A DNA stretch of 64,000 nucleotides from Burkholderiales bacterium (GCA_022841375.1 JALHRQ010000006.1:71819-135818); one strand, 5' to 3'. Positions 17,814-27,917 are shown, counted from the first letter of the stretch. The notes: generated by a model not told the origin, from the sequence alone. Program-made: numbers and translations.

Positions 17814-19232
17814 TTATTTGTCCTCGCCCGCATCGCTGCGGGTCTGCATCCGGCTGTACAGGGTGGTGCGCTGGACGCCCAGCCGTTTCGCGGCTTGCGA
17901 CAGGTTGCCGTTGGTCATCGCCAGTGCGGCTTCAATGAATCCGTGTTCCCAGCGCTTGAGCACTTCATCCAGCTTGAAGTCAGGATCGGCTTCAAGCTGG
18001 CGGCGCGCGGTATCGAGCAGCACGCTTTCTTCCGACATCCCGACGAGTCCTGCCGGCGCCTGAACTTCGCGATCGAATTCGGACTGCAGCAACAACGCCG
18101 TGATCTGCGTGCCCGCATATTTGGTGCACAGGCGGATAACCACGTTGCGCAATTCGCGGACATTGCCGGGGAAGGGGTAATCGCGCCACATGCGCAAGGC
18201 GTCTTTGTCGAGTTCGACGGGCTGCGCGCCGATCTGTTCCGCGTAAAACACCCGGAAATGATCGAGCAGCAACTGCTTGTCATCGCCAAGCTCACGCAGT
18301 GCGGGCACGCCGATGGTGAACACCGACAGCCGGTGATAGAGGTCGGCGCGGAACCGGTTGTGGCGCACTTCACTGCGCAGGTCGCGGTTGGTTGCGGTGA
18401 TGATGCGCGCATTGGATACCTGGTTCTGCGTTTCGCCGACACGCTGGAATTCGCCGTTCTCCAGCACGCGCAGCAATTTGGCCTGCAACTCCAGCGGCAG
18501 TTCGCCGATTTCGTCGAGGAATAAAGTTGAGTCGACGGCATCCTCGAAATAGCCAGCGCGCGCGGTCACGGCGCCGGTGAAGGCACCTTTGGCGTAACCG
18601 AACAGCGTTGGTTCAACCAACGTCGGTGAAATTGCCGCGCAGTTCAATGCCAGGAAAGGTTTGCCGGCGCGGCGGCTCTGTTTGTGCAGGGCCTGGGCCA
18701 CCAGTTCCTTGCCGCTGCCCGATTCACCCTCGATCAGCACCGGGAACGGCGCGTCGGCGAATTGGGTCAGCTGTTCGCGCAGCTTCAGCATCGGCGGGCT
18801 GTTGCCGATCAGGCCTGAGGCGTCGCCGGTTTCCGCCGAAGTGACTTCCAGCGCCTGGCGCAGCAGCGCCTTGATCTGTGCCGGGTCGGCCGGTTTGGAA
18901 ACAAAATCGATGGCGCCCAGCGTGCGCGCGTGCCGCGCGTTGGATTCATCGTTTTGCCCGGAAAGCACGATGATCTTGATTGCGGGCGCGATTGCGATCA
19001 GTTCGGCGATCAGTTGAAAGCCTTCGTCCGGCCGGTGTGGCCGTGGCGGCAGGCCGAGGTCAATCAGCGCCAGCGCCGGCGGGGCATCACGTTGGCGCAG
19101 CAGCGCCTTGGCATGGCTACGCGATTCCGCGGTGGTCACCGTGAAATCCTCGCCCAGCACATAGCTCAGCGTGTCCACGATGACGGGATCGTCGTCGACG
19201 ATCAGCAGTTCCGGTTTTACGGGTTCCGTCAC
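17814..19232 (-). CDS. NtrC-type sigma-54-dependent response regulator
   Basis: The 472-residue protein has a receiver domain with D13/D14, phosphoacceptor D58 and K113. A sigma-54 AAA+ domain has Walker A GESGSGKE (169-176), the sigma-54 contact loop GAFTGA (216-221) and Walker B TLFLDEIGELP. A Fis-type helix-turn-helix ends it (LSQAAKRLGVQRTTLYSRM). Domain order resembles PilR and PrsR. It is the first gene of the mshM-L-N-E-G-I-J-K run. A direct target is suggested by the RpoN site at 2071-2086, and the likely kinase partner is at 3825-5540. Confidence 0.92.
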   Translation of the reverse strand: MTEPVKPELLIVDDDPVIVDTLSYVLGEDFTVTTAESRSHAKALLRQRDAPPALALIDLGLPPRPHRPDEGFQLIAELIAIAPAIKIIVLSGQNDESNARHARTLGAIDFVSKPADPAQIKALLRQALEVTSAETGDASGLIGNSPPMLKLREQLTQFADAPFPVLIEGESGSGKELVAQALHKQSRRAGKPFLALNCAAISPTLVEPTLFGYAKGAFTGAVTARAGYFEDAVDSTLFLDEIGELPLELQAKLLRVLENGEFQRVGETQNQVSNARIITATNRDLRSEVRHNRFRADLYHRLSVFTIGVPALRELGDDKQLLLDHFRVFYAEQIGAQPVELDKDALRMWRDYPFPGNVRELRNVVIRLCTKYAGTQITALLLQSEFDREVQAPAGLVGMSEESVLLDTARRQLEADPDFKLDEVLKRWEHGFIEAALAMTNGNLSQAAKRLGVQRTTLYSRMQTRSDAGEDK

Positions 19233-19323
19233 GTTGAGGTCATTTTATAAAAGTTGCTGAAATATCAAGGCATTGTGCCAGATTGCCGGTGTCCCGTGAA
19301 ACCAGCCCGCCGGAGGCGCTGCG

Positions 19324-20046
19324 TCAGTGTCCGGCAATACACGCGAGATACGCGCGTTCCATATCCGGTGCGGCATGTTGCACGATGAACTCCGCGGGGG
19401 TGCCGGCAAAACGCAGTTGCCCGCGGTGTATCACTGCCATGCGGCTGCACATTTCCGCGACATCATGCAGCGCGTGGGTCGTCATCAACACGGTGCGGCC
19501 GCGGGCGTGCTGAGCCTTCAGTTCTTGCTTCAGCAAAGCCCTCGCTTTCGGGTCGAGGCCGCTGGTGGGTTCATCGAGGATGTAGAGATCTTTTTCCGAC
19601 AGCAGGCAGGCGGCCAGCCCCAGTTTCTGGGTCATGCCCTTGGAGTAGGCGCGCACCGGCTTGTCGAGTGCGCCGACGGCGAGTTCCAGTGCTTCGAGCA
19701 TGGCGCAAACCCGTGTTTCGTCATAGTCGCGACGATGCAGTTCGCAGGTATAGCGCAGAAAATCGCGTCCCGACAGAAAATAAGGCGGCGTGAACCGTTC
19801 GGGCAGAAAAGCGAGGCGGCTGCGTGCCGCAGTCTGGCGGTGCGGCGTGCCGAAGATTTCGATGCTGCCGCCGCCGACATCGCAGAAATCGAGCGCGCAT
19901 TTGATCAGCGTGGTTTTGCCGGCGCCGTTTTCGCCGACCAGTCCGAAAAAGTCGCCGGCGGCGACTTCGAGCGACAGATCGGTAAGCGCGGTGGCGCTGG
20001 CGTAGGATTTGGTGAGCTTGCTGATGCGCAGAGCGGGAGCAGACAT
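19324..20046 (-). CDS. ABC exporter ATP-binding protein of the pilus locus
   Basis: I start it at the ATG at 20044-20046 (MSAPALRISKLTKSY). The frame upstream to 20190 is not protein-like. The 240-residue ATPase has Walker A GENGAGKTT, signature YSKGMTQKLGLA, Walker B with DEPTSGLDPKA and an H-loop MTTHALHD, the pattern of ABC-2 exporters. No permease is adjacent. The matching permease is probably the gene at 3015-3779, at the opposite end of the locus. It lies 91 bp upstream of the regulator gene and is divergent to mlaF. Confidence 0.85.
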   Translation of the reverse strand: MSAPALRISKLTKSYASATALTDLSLEVAAGDFFGLVGENGAGKTTLIKCALDFCDVGGGSIEIFGTPHRQTAARSRLAFLPERFTPPYFLSGRDFLRYTCELHRRDYDETRVCAMLEALELAVGALDKPVRAYSKGMTQKLGLAACLLSEKDLYILDEPTSGLDPKARALLKQELKAQHARGRTVLMTTHALHDVAEMCSRMAVIHRGQLRFAGTPAEFIVQHAAPDMERAYLACIAGH

Positions 20047-20174
20047 GCCGCGTAACTTAGCGTAAAGCACCCCGGGGGTAAACACTGCGCGGCAGGCCGG
20101 GCCGCTGTGGCGGGGAATCAAAAGCGACGGTGCGCCATGCCGTTCGGCGGCCTCGTCAAAGACCGTCCCGGCGG

Positions 20175-20203
20175 TTGGTTGCACTGCCAATCTCGGCTAG
20201 AAT
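20175..20203 (+). promoter_or_regulatory. Possible sigma-70 promoter of the mla operon
   Basis: TTGGTT (20175-20180) and TAGAAT (20198-20203) are 17 bp apart and lie 32 bp before the GTG of mlaF. Confidence 0.45.
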
Positions 20204-20235
20204 CGCACCTTTGTTTCCGGCAGTAATGCCGCACC

Positions 20236-21078
20236 GTGGCCACCGAATCCCTCATCGAAATCAAGGATGTCAATTTTGCGTACGCGAAGCGTCCGATATT
20301 GACAGGCATCAACATGTCGATCCCGCGCGGCAAGGTTGTTGCGCTGATGGGCATCAGCGGTTCCGGCAAAACAACGCTGCTGCGGCTGATGGGCGGCGTG
20401 ATGATGCCGACCACGGGCGAGGTCTGGGTCGACGGCGAATGCACCAGCAGGCTGGATACGCAGGGCATTTACCGGATGCGCCGGCGCATGGGCATGCTGT
20501 TCCAGTTCGGCGCGCTGTTCACCGACCTGTCGGTGTATGACAACGTGGCGTTCCAGATGCGCGAGCACACCGGATTGCCGGAAAGCATGATCCGCGATCT
20601 GGTGATGATGAAACTGCATGCGGTGGGATTGCGCGGGGCGCACAAGCTGATGCCGGCGGAACTCTCGGGCGGCATGGCGCGCCGGGTAGCGCTGGCGCGC
20701 GCGATCGCACTGGATCCGATGATCATGATGTATGACGAACCGTTTACCGGTCTCGACCCGATTTCGCTGGGTGTGATCGCCAACCTGGTGCGTGAACTGA
20801 ACGATACGCTTGGCACGACGTCGCTGGTGGTAACGCACGACGTGCAGGAGGCGCTGGACGTTGTGGATTATGTGTATTACCTGTCGGACGGGAAAATGAT
20901 GGCGCATGGCACGCCCGAAGAGATGCGCGCGAACAAGGATCCGCTGGTCTACCAGTTCGTGCATGGCGAGGCGGAAGGTCCGGTGGCCTACCAGTATCCG
21001 AGCCGGGATTTCTCGGTTGATCTGAAGCTGGGGGGACGCCACGAAGCAAGTCCTCCTGGGGGGCGCCGTGCCGCATAG
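20236..21078 (+). CDS. mlaF: MlaF, phospholipid ABC transporter ATPase
   Basis: The 280-residue ATPase energises the MlaFEDB complex that moves phospholipids between the inner membrane and MlaC. It has Walker [10 protein letters not shown], signature [14 protein letters not shown], Walker [13 protein letters not shown] and a normal H-loop TH201D. The start is GTG, because no in-frame ATG is close. The C-terminal tail (RHEASPPGG) is encoded by a degenerate copy of the 29-bp repeat seen elsewhere in the window. Its stop overlaps the GTG start of mlaE by 11 bp. Confidence 0.93.
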   Translation: MATESLIEIKDVNFAYAKRPILTGINMSIPRGKVVALMGISGSGKTTLLRLMGGVMMPTTGEVWVDGECTSRLDTQGIYRMRRRMGMLFQFGALFTDLSVYDNVAFQMREHTGLPESMIRDLVMMKLHAVGLRGAHKLMPAELSGGMARRVALARAIALDPMIMMYDEPFTGLDPISLGVIANLVRELNDTLGTTSLVVTHDVQEALDVVDYVYYLSDGKMMAHGTPEEMRANKDPLVYQFVHGEAEGPVAYQYPSRDFSVDLKLGGRHEASPPGGRRAA

Positions 21079-21862
21079 AGCCTTACCCTCCATCCGCGGC
21101 ATCGGCGCCAATGCGATCGATGTCGTATTGCGTCTCGGTTACGCGGCGCGTTTCATCGGATTGACGCTGGCGCATTCCGGGACCAGTTTCGCGCGGCCGC
21201 GGCTGATCATCCGCGAGTTGTATTACACCGGCGTGCTGTCGCTGATCATCATCCTGGTGTCCGGCCTGTTTGTCGGCATGGTGCTGGGCCTGCAGGGTTA
21301 CCAGACGCTGACCACCTACGGTTCGGAGTCCGCGTTGGGCGTGCTCGTAGCGCTGTCGCTGGTGCGGGAACTCGGACCGGTGGTATCGGCGCTGCTGTTC
21401 GCCAGCCGCGCCGGTTCGGCGATGACCGCGGAAATCGGCCTGATGAAGGCGACCGAGCAATTGTCGGCGATGGAAATGATGGCCGTCGACCCGATAGCGC
21501 GGGTGGTGGCGCCGCGTTTCTGGGCCGGGGTGATTTCGATGCCGCTGCTTGCGGCAATGTTCAGCGCGATGGGTGTTTTCGGCGGCTATGTCATCGGCGT
21601 GGTGCTGATCGGTGTTGACGAGGGCTCGTTCTGGTCGCAGATGCAGGGTGCCGTCGATGTCCGCGAAGACATCGTCAACGGCGTCATCAAGAGTTTTGTG
21701 TTCGGGGTGGCGGTAACCTGGATCGCGTTGTTCGAGGGCTATGATGCGCCGCCGACCGCCGAGGGTGTTTCAGGCGCGACGACGCGCACCGTGGTAACTT
21801 CCTCATTGGCAATTCTGGGTCTGGACTTCATCCTGACCTCATTCATGTTCAGGGGTATGTAA
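21068..21862 (+). CDS. mlaE: MlaE, phospholipid ABC transporter permease
   Basis: The 264-residue inner-membrane permease has the MlaE family core [22 protein letters not shown] and [19 protein letters not shown], with about five to six helices. The GTG start lies inside the end of mlaF, so translation is coupled. The stop overlaps mlaD as TAATG. In the complex two MlaE subunits contact the MlaD hexamer and MlaF. Confidence 0.95.
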   Translation: MPHRALPSIRGIGANAIDVVLRLGYAARFIGLTLAHSGTSFARPRLIIRELYYTGVLSLIIILVSGLFVGMVLGLQGYQTLTTYGSESALGVLVALSLVRELGPVVSALLFASRAGSAMTAEIGLMKATEQLSAMEMMAVDPIARVVAPRFWAGVISMPLLAAMFSAMGVFGGYVIGVVLIGVDEGSFWSQMQGAVDVREDIVNGVIKSFVFGVAVTWIALFEGYDAPPTAEGVSGATTRTVVTSSLAILGLDFILTSFMFRGM

Positions 21863-22335
21863 TGGGACGTTCAATGCTGGATCTGTGGGTGGGCATATTC
21901 GTCGTCGCGGGCATTGCCGCGCTGGTGATCCTCGCGTTCAAGGTCGGCAACATGTCGAGCATGGGCAGCGGCGAGACCTACGAAATTTCCGCCAATTTCG
22001 ACAATATCGGCGGGCTGAAGCCGCGCGCGCCGATCAAGAGCGCCGGGGTGGTGGTAGGCCGGGTGACCTCGATCGAGTTCAATAATGAGCGCTTCACCGC
22101 GAAGGTGAAAATGTCGATCGAGAAAAATTACAAATTCCCGAAAGACTCCACGGCTTCTATCCTGACTTCGGGCCTGCTCGGCGAGCAGTACATCGGACTC
22201 GAGGGCGGCGGCGACGACCAGATGCTCAAGGCCGGCGACAACATCCGCCTGACGCAGTCGGCGGTTGTTCTGGAAAAGCTGATCAGCCAGTTCCTGTTCG
22301 ACAAGGCCGCCGAGGGCGGCGACGCCAAAAAGTAA
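21862..22335 (+). CDS. mlaD: MlaD, MCE-domain lipid-binding protein
   Basis: The 157-residue protein has one N-terminal membrane helix (LWVGIFVVAGIAALVILAFKVG) and a single MCE domain (YEISANFDNIGGLKPRAPIKSAGV). This is the usual layout and size for MlaD, which forms a periplasmic hexameric ring on MlaE and passes lipid to or from MlaC. Confidence 0.94.
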   Translation: MGRSMLDLWVGIFVVAGIAALVILAFKVGNMSSMGSGETYEISANFDNIGGLKPRAPIKSAGVVVGRVTSIEFNNERFTAKVKMSIEKNYKFPKDSTASILTSGLLGEQYIGLEGGGDDQMLKAGDNIRLTQSAVVLEKLISQFLFDKAAEGGDAKK

Positions 22336-22366
22336 GCCCACCGTTTATCGTCACAGAGATATAGAC

Positions 22367-22993
22367 ATGATCAAGTCATTGTTTTCATTTGTTTTTTTTG
22401 CATCCTTGCTGGCGCCGGTGTCTGCCGGTGCAGCCAACGTCACTGCGCCGGATGCGCTGGCACGTGGTGTCACTGAAGAGGTGATGCAAATCCTGCGCAC
22501 CGACAAGGACTTGCAGGCCGGCAGCCAGAAAAAGGCGCGCGAACTGATCGAAAACAAGATTGCGCCGCACTTCAACTTCAACAGCATGACCAAACTCGCG
22601 CTGGGCAAGAACTGGGCTGCCGCGACCCCTGATCAGCGTAAAGCGCTGACTGAAGAATTCCGCGCGTTGCTGGTGCAGACCTACACGGCATCGCTGACAT
22701 TGTTCAAGGATCAGAAGATCGAATACCGCCCGCTGAAAGTCGCTCCTGACGAAACCGACGTGCTGGTGCGTTCGCTGGTGAAATCGTCGGGCGGCGGCGA
22801 ACCGGTGCAGGTGGATTACGGCATGGAAAAAACCGATGGCGGCTGGAAGGTCTACAACGTCAAGATCGGCGGCATCAGCCTGGTCGAGAACTATCGCGGC
22901 ACCTTCAACACCGAAATCCAGAAAAGCGGCGTTGACGGACTGATCAAGACGCTGCGCGATAAAAACCGCTCGCTGGTGGCGCAAACCAAATAA
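22367..22993 (+). CDS. mlaC: MlaC, periplasmic phospholipid shuttle
   Basis: The 208-residue protein has a signal peptide of about 22-24 residues (LFSFVFFASLLAPVSAGA) and the Tol-Toc/MlaC fold, with segments such as KARELIENKIAPHFNFNSM and LVQTYTASLTLFKDQKIEY. MlaC carries phospholipid across the periplasm between the outer-membrane MlaA complex and MlaFEDB. The mlaA gene, often found in or near this operon in betaproteobacteria, is not in the window. Confidence 0.92.
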   Translation: MIKSLFSFVFFASLLAPVSAGAANVTAPDALARGVTEEVMQILRTDKDLQAGSQKKARELIENKIAPHFNFNSMTKLALGKNWAAATPDQRKALTEEFRALLVQTYTASLTLFKDQKIEYRPLKVAPDETDVLVRSLVKSSGGGEPVQVDYGMEKTDGGWKVYNVKIGGISLVENYRGTFNTEIQKSGVDGLIKTLRDKNRSLVAQTK

Positions 22994-23016
22994 TCGACCG
23001 CGCAAGACCGACTGCC

Positions 23017-23298
23017 ATGATTGAGTGTAACGACGGGCGCTGCACGCTGAAGGGTGCCGTTAACATTGAAAGCGCATTGGCGTTGCGTGACGAAGGCCTG
23101 CGCCTGTTTACGACAGCGGATATGACGCTGGATCTGGCCGGGGTCACCGAGGTTGATTCAACCGCACTCAGTCTGCTGTTCGAGTGGCGCCGCGCGGCGC
23201 TCGCCGCGAACCGCCGTATCCGCTACGTCAACCTGCCCGAAAATCTCACCAGCCTGGCCCGGCTCTACGGCGTCACGGAACTGGTGGCCGCCGAGTAA
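23017..23298 (+). CDS. mlaB: MlaB, STAS-domain subunit
   Basis: The 93-residue cytoplasmic protein is one STAS domain with the conserved segment LDLAGVTEVDSTALSLLFEW. MlaB binds MlaF and stabilises the transporter. Its place at the end of mlaFEDC supports the call, and the size is normal. Confidence 0.88.
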   Translation: MIECNDGRCTLKGAVNIESALALRDEGLRLFTTADMTLDLAGVTEVDSTALSLLFEWRRAALAANRRIRYVNLPENLTSLARLYGVTELVAAE

Positions 23299-23337
23299 CG
23301 GCCGGCGCTGCGCCGACCGTCTGTTGTGCATCCGGCG

Positions 23338-24237
23338 ATGACGCCTGCCATCGAAATCGTTGATGTCACCAAACGCTACGGCGAGCTGCACGCGCTCGCC
23401 GGCGTCAGCCTGAGCGTTGAAGCCGGCGAATTCTTCGGCCTGCTCGGTCCCAACGGCGCCGGCAAAACCACGCTGATCAGCATCCTCGCCGGTCTCAATC
23501 GCGCCAGCAGTGGGGTTGCGCGCATCATGGGACACGATGTGGTCGGCGCCTACCGTGAGGCGCGGCGCGCGCTCGGCATGGTGCCGCAGGAACTGGTGTT
23601 CGACCCGTTTTTTACAGTGCGCGAGACGCTGACTTTCCAGTCCGGCTATTTCGGCTTGCGCGACAACCGCGCCTGGATCGACGAGGTGCTGGAAAATCTC
23701 GACCTCACCGCCAAAGTCGACACCAATATGCGCGCGCTTTCAGGTGGCATGAAGCGGCGCGTGCTGGTGGCGCAGGCGCTGGTGCACAAACCGCCGGTGA
23801 TCGTGCTCGACGAACCCACGGCCGGCGTTGATGTGGAACTGCGGCAGGCGCTGTGGCGTTTCATCCGCCGGCTGAATCGCGACGGCCACACCATTGTGCT
23901 GACCACGCATTACCTCGAGGAAGCAGAAGCCTTGTGCGGCCGCATCGCGATGCTGAAACAGGGGCGCGTGGTGGCGCTGGATCGCACCGAGAATCTGCTG
24001 CAGTTGCATGCCGGCTGCCAGCTGGTGCTGCGCCTGGGCGCTGCATTGCCGGAGCCGCTGCAACAGAAAGTTGTTGAGCGCCGCGACGATGGATCCGTGC
24101 GGCTCTTGCTGCCCGACCACGCGGCCGTCGAAGGCATACTCGCGGCACTGCGCGAAGCGCGGGTTGCGGTGCTGGAAATGGAAATCCTCCAGCCCGATCT
24201 GGAAGACGTGTTCGTGCAGATTATGAACAGATCGTGA
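23338..24237 (+). CDS. ABC exporter ATPase (YadG-like)
   Basis: I prefer the ATG at 23338 (MTPAIEIVDVTKRYGEL). A GTG at 23326 would add four residues. The ~299-residue ATPase has Walker A GPNGAGKTT, signature ALSGGMKRRVLVAQAL, Walker B with DEPTAGVD and H-loop LTTHYLEEAE. A C-terminal extension of about 80 residues follows, as in YadG/CcmA-type exporter ATPases. It is paired with the permease at 24331. They share a gap that holds an inverted repeat and a 12-C tract. Substrate is unknown. Confidence 0.9.
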   Translation: MTPAIEIVDVTKRYGELHALAGVSLSVEAGEFFGLLGPNGAGKTTLISILAGLNRASSGVARIMGHDVVGAYREARRALGMVPQELVFDPFFTVRETLTFQSGYFGLRDNRAWIDEVLENLDLTAKVDTNMRALSGGMKRRVLVAQALVHKPPVIVLDEPTAGVDVELRQALWRFIRRLNRDGHTIVLTTHYLEEAEALCGRIAMLKQGRVVALDRTENLLQLHAGCQLVLRLGAALPEPLQQKVVERRDDGSVRLLLPDHAAVEGILAALREARVAVLEMEILQPDLEDVFVQIMNRS

Positions 24238-24326
24238 GGGGTGAGGCGTGAAGAGTAAGGTGAGAAAATCGTCCCGATGAACCCCCCCCCCCCTTTTTAC
24301 CCCTGACTTTTTACGCCTGACACGCC
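24238..24326. repeat. Intergenic inverted repeat, copy 1 of the GTGAGGAGTAAGG family, with poly-C tract
   Basis: The left arm GTGAGGCGTGAAGAGTAAGG (24241-24260) is complemented by a right arm with CCTGACTTTTTACGCCTGACAC. A run of 12 C (24282-24293) followed by T5 lies between the arms. Related elements lie at 33317-33408 and 35267-35399, also between co-directional genes. Confidence 0.65.
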
Positions 24327-24330
24327 GTAA

Positions 24331-25086
24331 ATGACCGGTTTCTATACATTGTTCCAAAAGGAGTGGCTGCGCTTCTGGAAAGTCAGCGTGCAGACCGTGC
24401 TCGCGCCGGTGCTCACCGCGCTGCTTTACCTGCTGGTGTTCGGCCATGCTCTGAGCGGCCGCGTCGAGGTGTTTCCCGGCGTTGAATACACCGCATTCCT
24501 GATCCCGGGGCTGGCGATGATGTCGGTGCTGCAGAATTCTTTCGCCAACGGTTCATCAAGCCTGATGCAGTCGAAAATGACCGGAAACATCGTATTCGTA
24601 TTACTGCCGCCGCTTTCGCACCGCGAGTTTTTTGCGGCCTATCTGCTGGCGGCAGTGGGTCGTGGCGTGGTGGTCGGCAGCGGTGTGTTGCTGGTGACGC
24701 TGTGGTTTGTCGACCTGCCGCTGACGCATCCGTTGTGGGTGCTGTTGTTTGGTGTCGCCAGCAGCGCTGCGATGGGTGCGCTGGGTATCGTCGCCGGCAT
24801 CCAGTCCGACAAGATCGACCAGCTTGCGGCCTTCACCAATTTCATCATCCTGCCGCTGACTTTCCTGTCCGGGGTGTTTTACTCGATCCAGTCGTTGTCA
24901 CCCTTCTGGCAGGCGGTGTCGCACTTCAACCCCGTGTTCTATATGATCGACGGATTCCGCTACGGTTTTTTCGGCGTTGCGGATACCTCCCCCTGGCTCA
25001 GCCTGGCGATTGTCGGCGGCAGCTTCGCCGCCTTATCATGGCTGACCCTGACGCTGCTGCGCAGCGGCTACAAACTGAGAAACTAG
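24331..25086 (+). CDS. ABC-2 exporter permease (YadH-like)
   Basis: The 251-residue protein has six membrane helices and the ABC-2 permease signature region (FLIPGLAMMSVLQNSFANG and LPLTFLSGVFYSIQSLSPFW). It pairs with the ATPase gene just upstream. The YadGH family is widely conserved, but its substrate is not established. Confidence 0.9.
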   Translation: MTGFYTLFQKEWLRFWKVSVQTVLAPVLTALLYLLVFGHALSGRVEVFPGVEYTAFLIPGLAMMSVLQNSFANGSSSLMQSKMTGNIVFVLLPPLSHREFFAAYLLAAVGRGVVVGSGVLLVTLWFVDLPLTHPLWVLLFGVASSAAMGALGIVAGIQSDKIDQLAAFTNFIILPLTFLSGVFYSIQSLSPFWQAVSHFNPVFYMIDGFRYGFFGVADTSPWLSLAIVGGSFAALSWLTLTLLRSGYKLRN

Positions 25087-25088
25087 AT

Positions 25089-25319
25089 ATGCCAACACCT
25101 GAAAGCATCAAACAATCCATCGTCGCCGGACTCGACTGCACTCACGTTGAGGTCGCCGGCGACGGCCATCACTGGGAAGCGGTGATTGTCAGCGAAGCCT
25201 TCCGCGGCAAGAACAAGGTGCAACAGCATCAGCTGGTCTACAAGGCGCTGGGCGACCGTATGCGCGAAGAAATCCACGCGTTGTCGATGAAAACGCTGAC
25301 GCCGGATCAATGGCCGTAA
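25089..25319 (+). CDS. ibaG: BolA-family protein (IbaG/YrbA-like)
   Basis: The ATG at 25089 follows the permease stop by 2 bp. The 76-residue protein MPTPESIKQSIVAGLDCTHV shows the BolA fold pattern, with the VEVAGDGHHWEAVIVSEAF segment and KNKVQQHQLVYKALGD. IbaG-type proteins act with monothiol glutaredoxins in Fe-S or acid-stress physiology. Position between mla genes and murA is the common arrangement in proteobacteria and supports IbaG rather than BolA itself. Confidence 0.88.
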   Translation: MPTPESIKQSIVAGLDCTHVEVAGDGHHWEAVIVSEAFRGKNKVQQHQLVYKALGDRMREEIHALSMKTLTPDQWP

Positions 25320-25334
25320 ACCCTGAAAACCTTG

Positions 25335-25438
25335 AGCCACAGAGGACACAGAGAGCACAGAGAACATCAACCGCGAATCCGTTCATTCGCCGTTCCTGGT
25401 TCTTGTTTTTCTCTGTGTCCTCTGTGACCTCTGTGGCT
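25335..25438. repeat. Intergenic inverted repeat of CCACAGAGGACACAGAG type
   Basis: AGCCACAGAGG (25335-25345) has an exact inverted partner CCTCTGTGGCT (25428-25438). The arms continue imperfectly with ACACAGAG repeats. The element fills most of the ibaG-murA gap. Confidence 0.6.
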
Positions 25439-25440
25439 AA

Positions 25441-26709
<1,269 letters not shown>

Positions 26710-26710
26710 C

Positions 26711-26862
26711 AACCGTCTCAAAAATGCCTGCGCTTGGCAGGACTTCGTTGCGCGCTGCGTTCCTCCGCGCCTTACCAACTGTAATGTCTCGTCGGCGCCG
26801 CGCACGCGCCCTTATTCAGCTGAAATGAACTGCCGGCGCTCGGCTGATTGTTAGACGGTTTC
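26711..26862. repeat. MITE-like element with AACCGTCT terminal inverted repeats
   Basis: AACCGTCT at 26711-26718 is matched by AGACGGTT at 26853-26860. The ~150-bp interior has no gene and contains GC-rich sequence. It lies right after murA, before the end of the minus-strand MlaF paralog. Confidence 0.5.
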
Positions 26863-26900
26863 TAGGCGTAGTTAATGTAACTATTTGTTTTTATTAATAT

Positions 26901-27704
26901 TTATGCCGACAGTTCGAGGTCTGCGGCGTAGGCGTTCTGCTGGTAGTGGAACGGCACCGGGCCGTCGGGCAGGCCGCCGATGAACTGCTTCACAAACGGA
27001 TCGGTCGAGTTTTGCACTTCTTCGGTTGAGCCTTGCGCGACGACCGCGCCCTCGGCAAGGAAATACACGTAATCGATGGCCTTCAGCGATTCCTTCGCAT
27101 CGTAGGACACCACGATCGAAGTCACGCCCAGCGCGTCGTTGAGGCGGCGGATCAGTTTGCCAACGACATTGCAGGAAATGGGGTCGAGGCCGGCAAACGG
27201 TTCGTCGTACATGATCAAGTCCGGGTCGAGGGCGATGGCGCGCGCCAGACCGACCCGACGAACCATGCCGCCCGAACATTCAGAAGGCATCAGTTGCGCT
27301 GCGCCGCGCAGGCCGACGGCATTCAATTTCATCAGCACGAGGTCGTTAATCATGTCCTCGGGCAGTTTTGTTTTTTCGCGCATCTGGAAGGCGATGTTCT
27401 CGAACACCGACAGATCGGTGAACAGCCCGCCCTGCTGGAACTGCATGCCCATGCGCCGGCGCAGTTCGTACAGATCATCGCGATTCAGGCTGTGGATGTT
27501 CTGGCCGAGCACGTTGACGATGCCTCGCGACGGCCGCAACTGCGCGCCGATCAATTGCATCAGCGTGGTCTTGCCGCAGCCGCTCGCACCCATGATGCCG
27601 ACGACTTTGCCGCGGGGAATGTTCAGATTCACCGATTTGAAGATCTCGCGGGATCCGTAGGAGAACGCGAGATCGCTGATTTCGACGACGTTTTCGGCGG
27701 CCAT
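26901..27704 (-). CDS. Orphan MlaF-like ABC ATPase with altered switch residue
   Basis: The 267-residue protein is a paralog of the MlaF at 20236: it shares FSY-type start, Walker A GASGCGKTT, signature [20 protein letters not shown], Walker B LIMYDEPFAGLDPIS and the MlaF-specific RRRMGMQFQQGGLFTDLSV. The H-loop, TH201D in MlaF, is SY201D here, so the catalytic switch histidine is lost (codon TAC at 27104-27102 instead of CAC). No permease or MCE gene is next to it. It sits against transcription between murA and hisG. It may be regulatory, weakly active or a partner of another MlaE. Confidence 0.85.
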   Translation of the reverse strand: MAAENVVEISDLAFSYGSREIFKSVNLNIPRGKVVGIMGASGCGKTTLMQLIGAQLRPSRGIVNVLGQNIHSLNRDDLYELRRRMGMQFQQGGLFTDLSVFENIAFQMREKTKLPEDMINDLVLMKLNAVGLRGAAQLMPSECSGGMVRRVGLARAIALDPDLIMYDEPFAGLDPISCNVVGKLIRRLNDALGVTSIVVSYDAKESLKAIDYVYFLAEGAVVAQGSTEEVQNSTDPFVKQFIGGLPDGPVPFHYQQNAYAADLELSA

Positions 27705-27917
27705 GGCTGCGGGCGGATTGAGGAGGCGGAATGGATGTGTGGAAATAAGGCTGCAGTGTAACTGCTGGAAGCGCTTTCGTGAACCGTTGGCACCCTGGTC
27801 TGCGCCGGTAATACGTTACAATTCATGACTATCCGGGCGTCTGCCGGCGCTTGCGTTGTTAGTGTGTTTTAAGTCTGTAAACTGGCCGTTTTCAATTCGT
27901 TTCAGTCATTACCAGCC

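Noticed and set aside
19264-19280. TGGCAC followed by CTTGA upstream of the regulator gene (minus strand), similar to a sigma-54 site
   Set aside because: The -24 box is perfect, but the -12 GC dinucleotide is missing and TTG is one base out of register.
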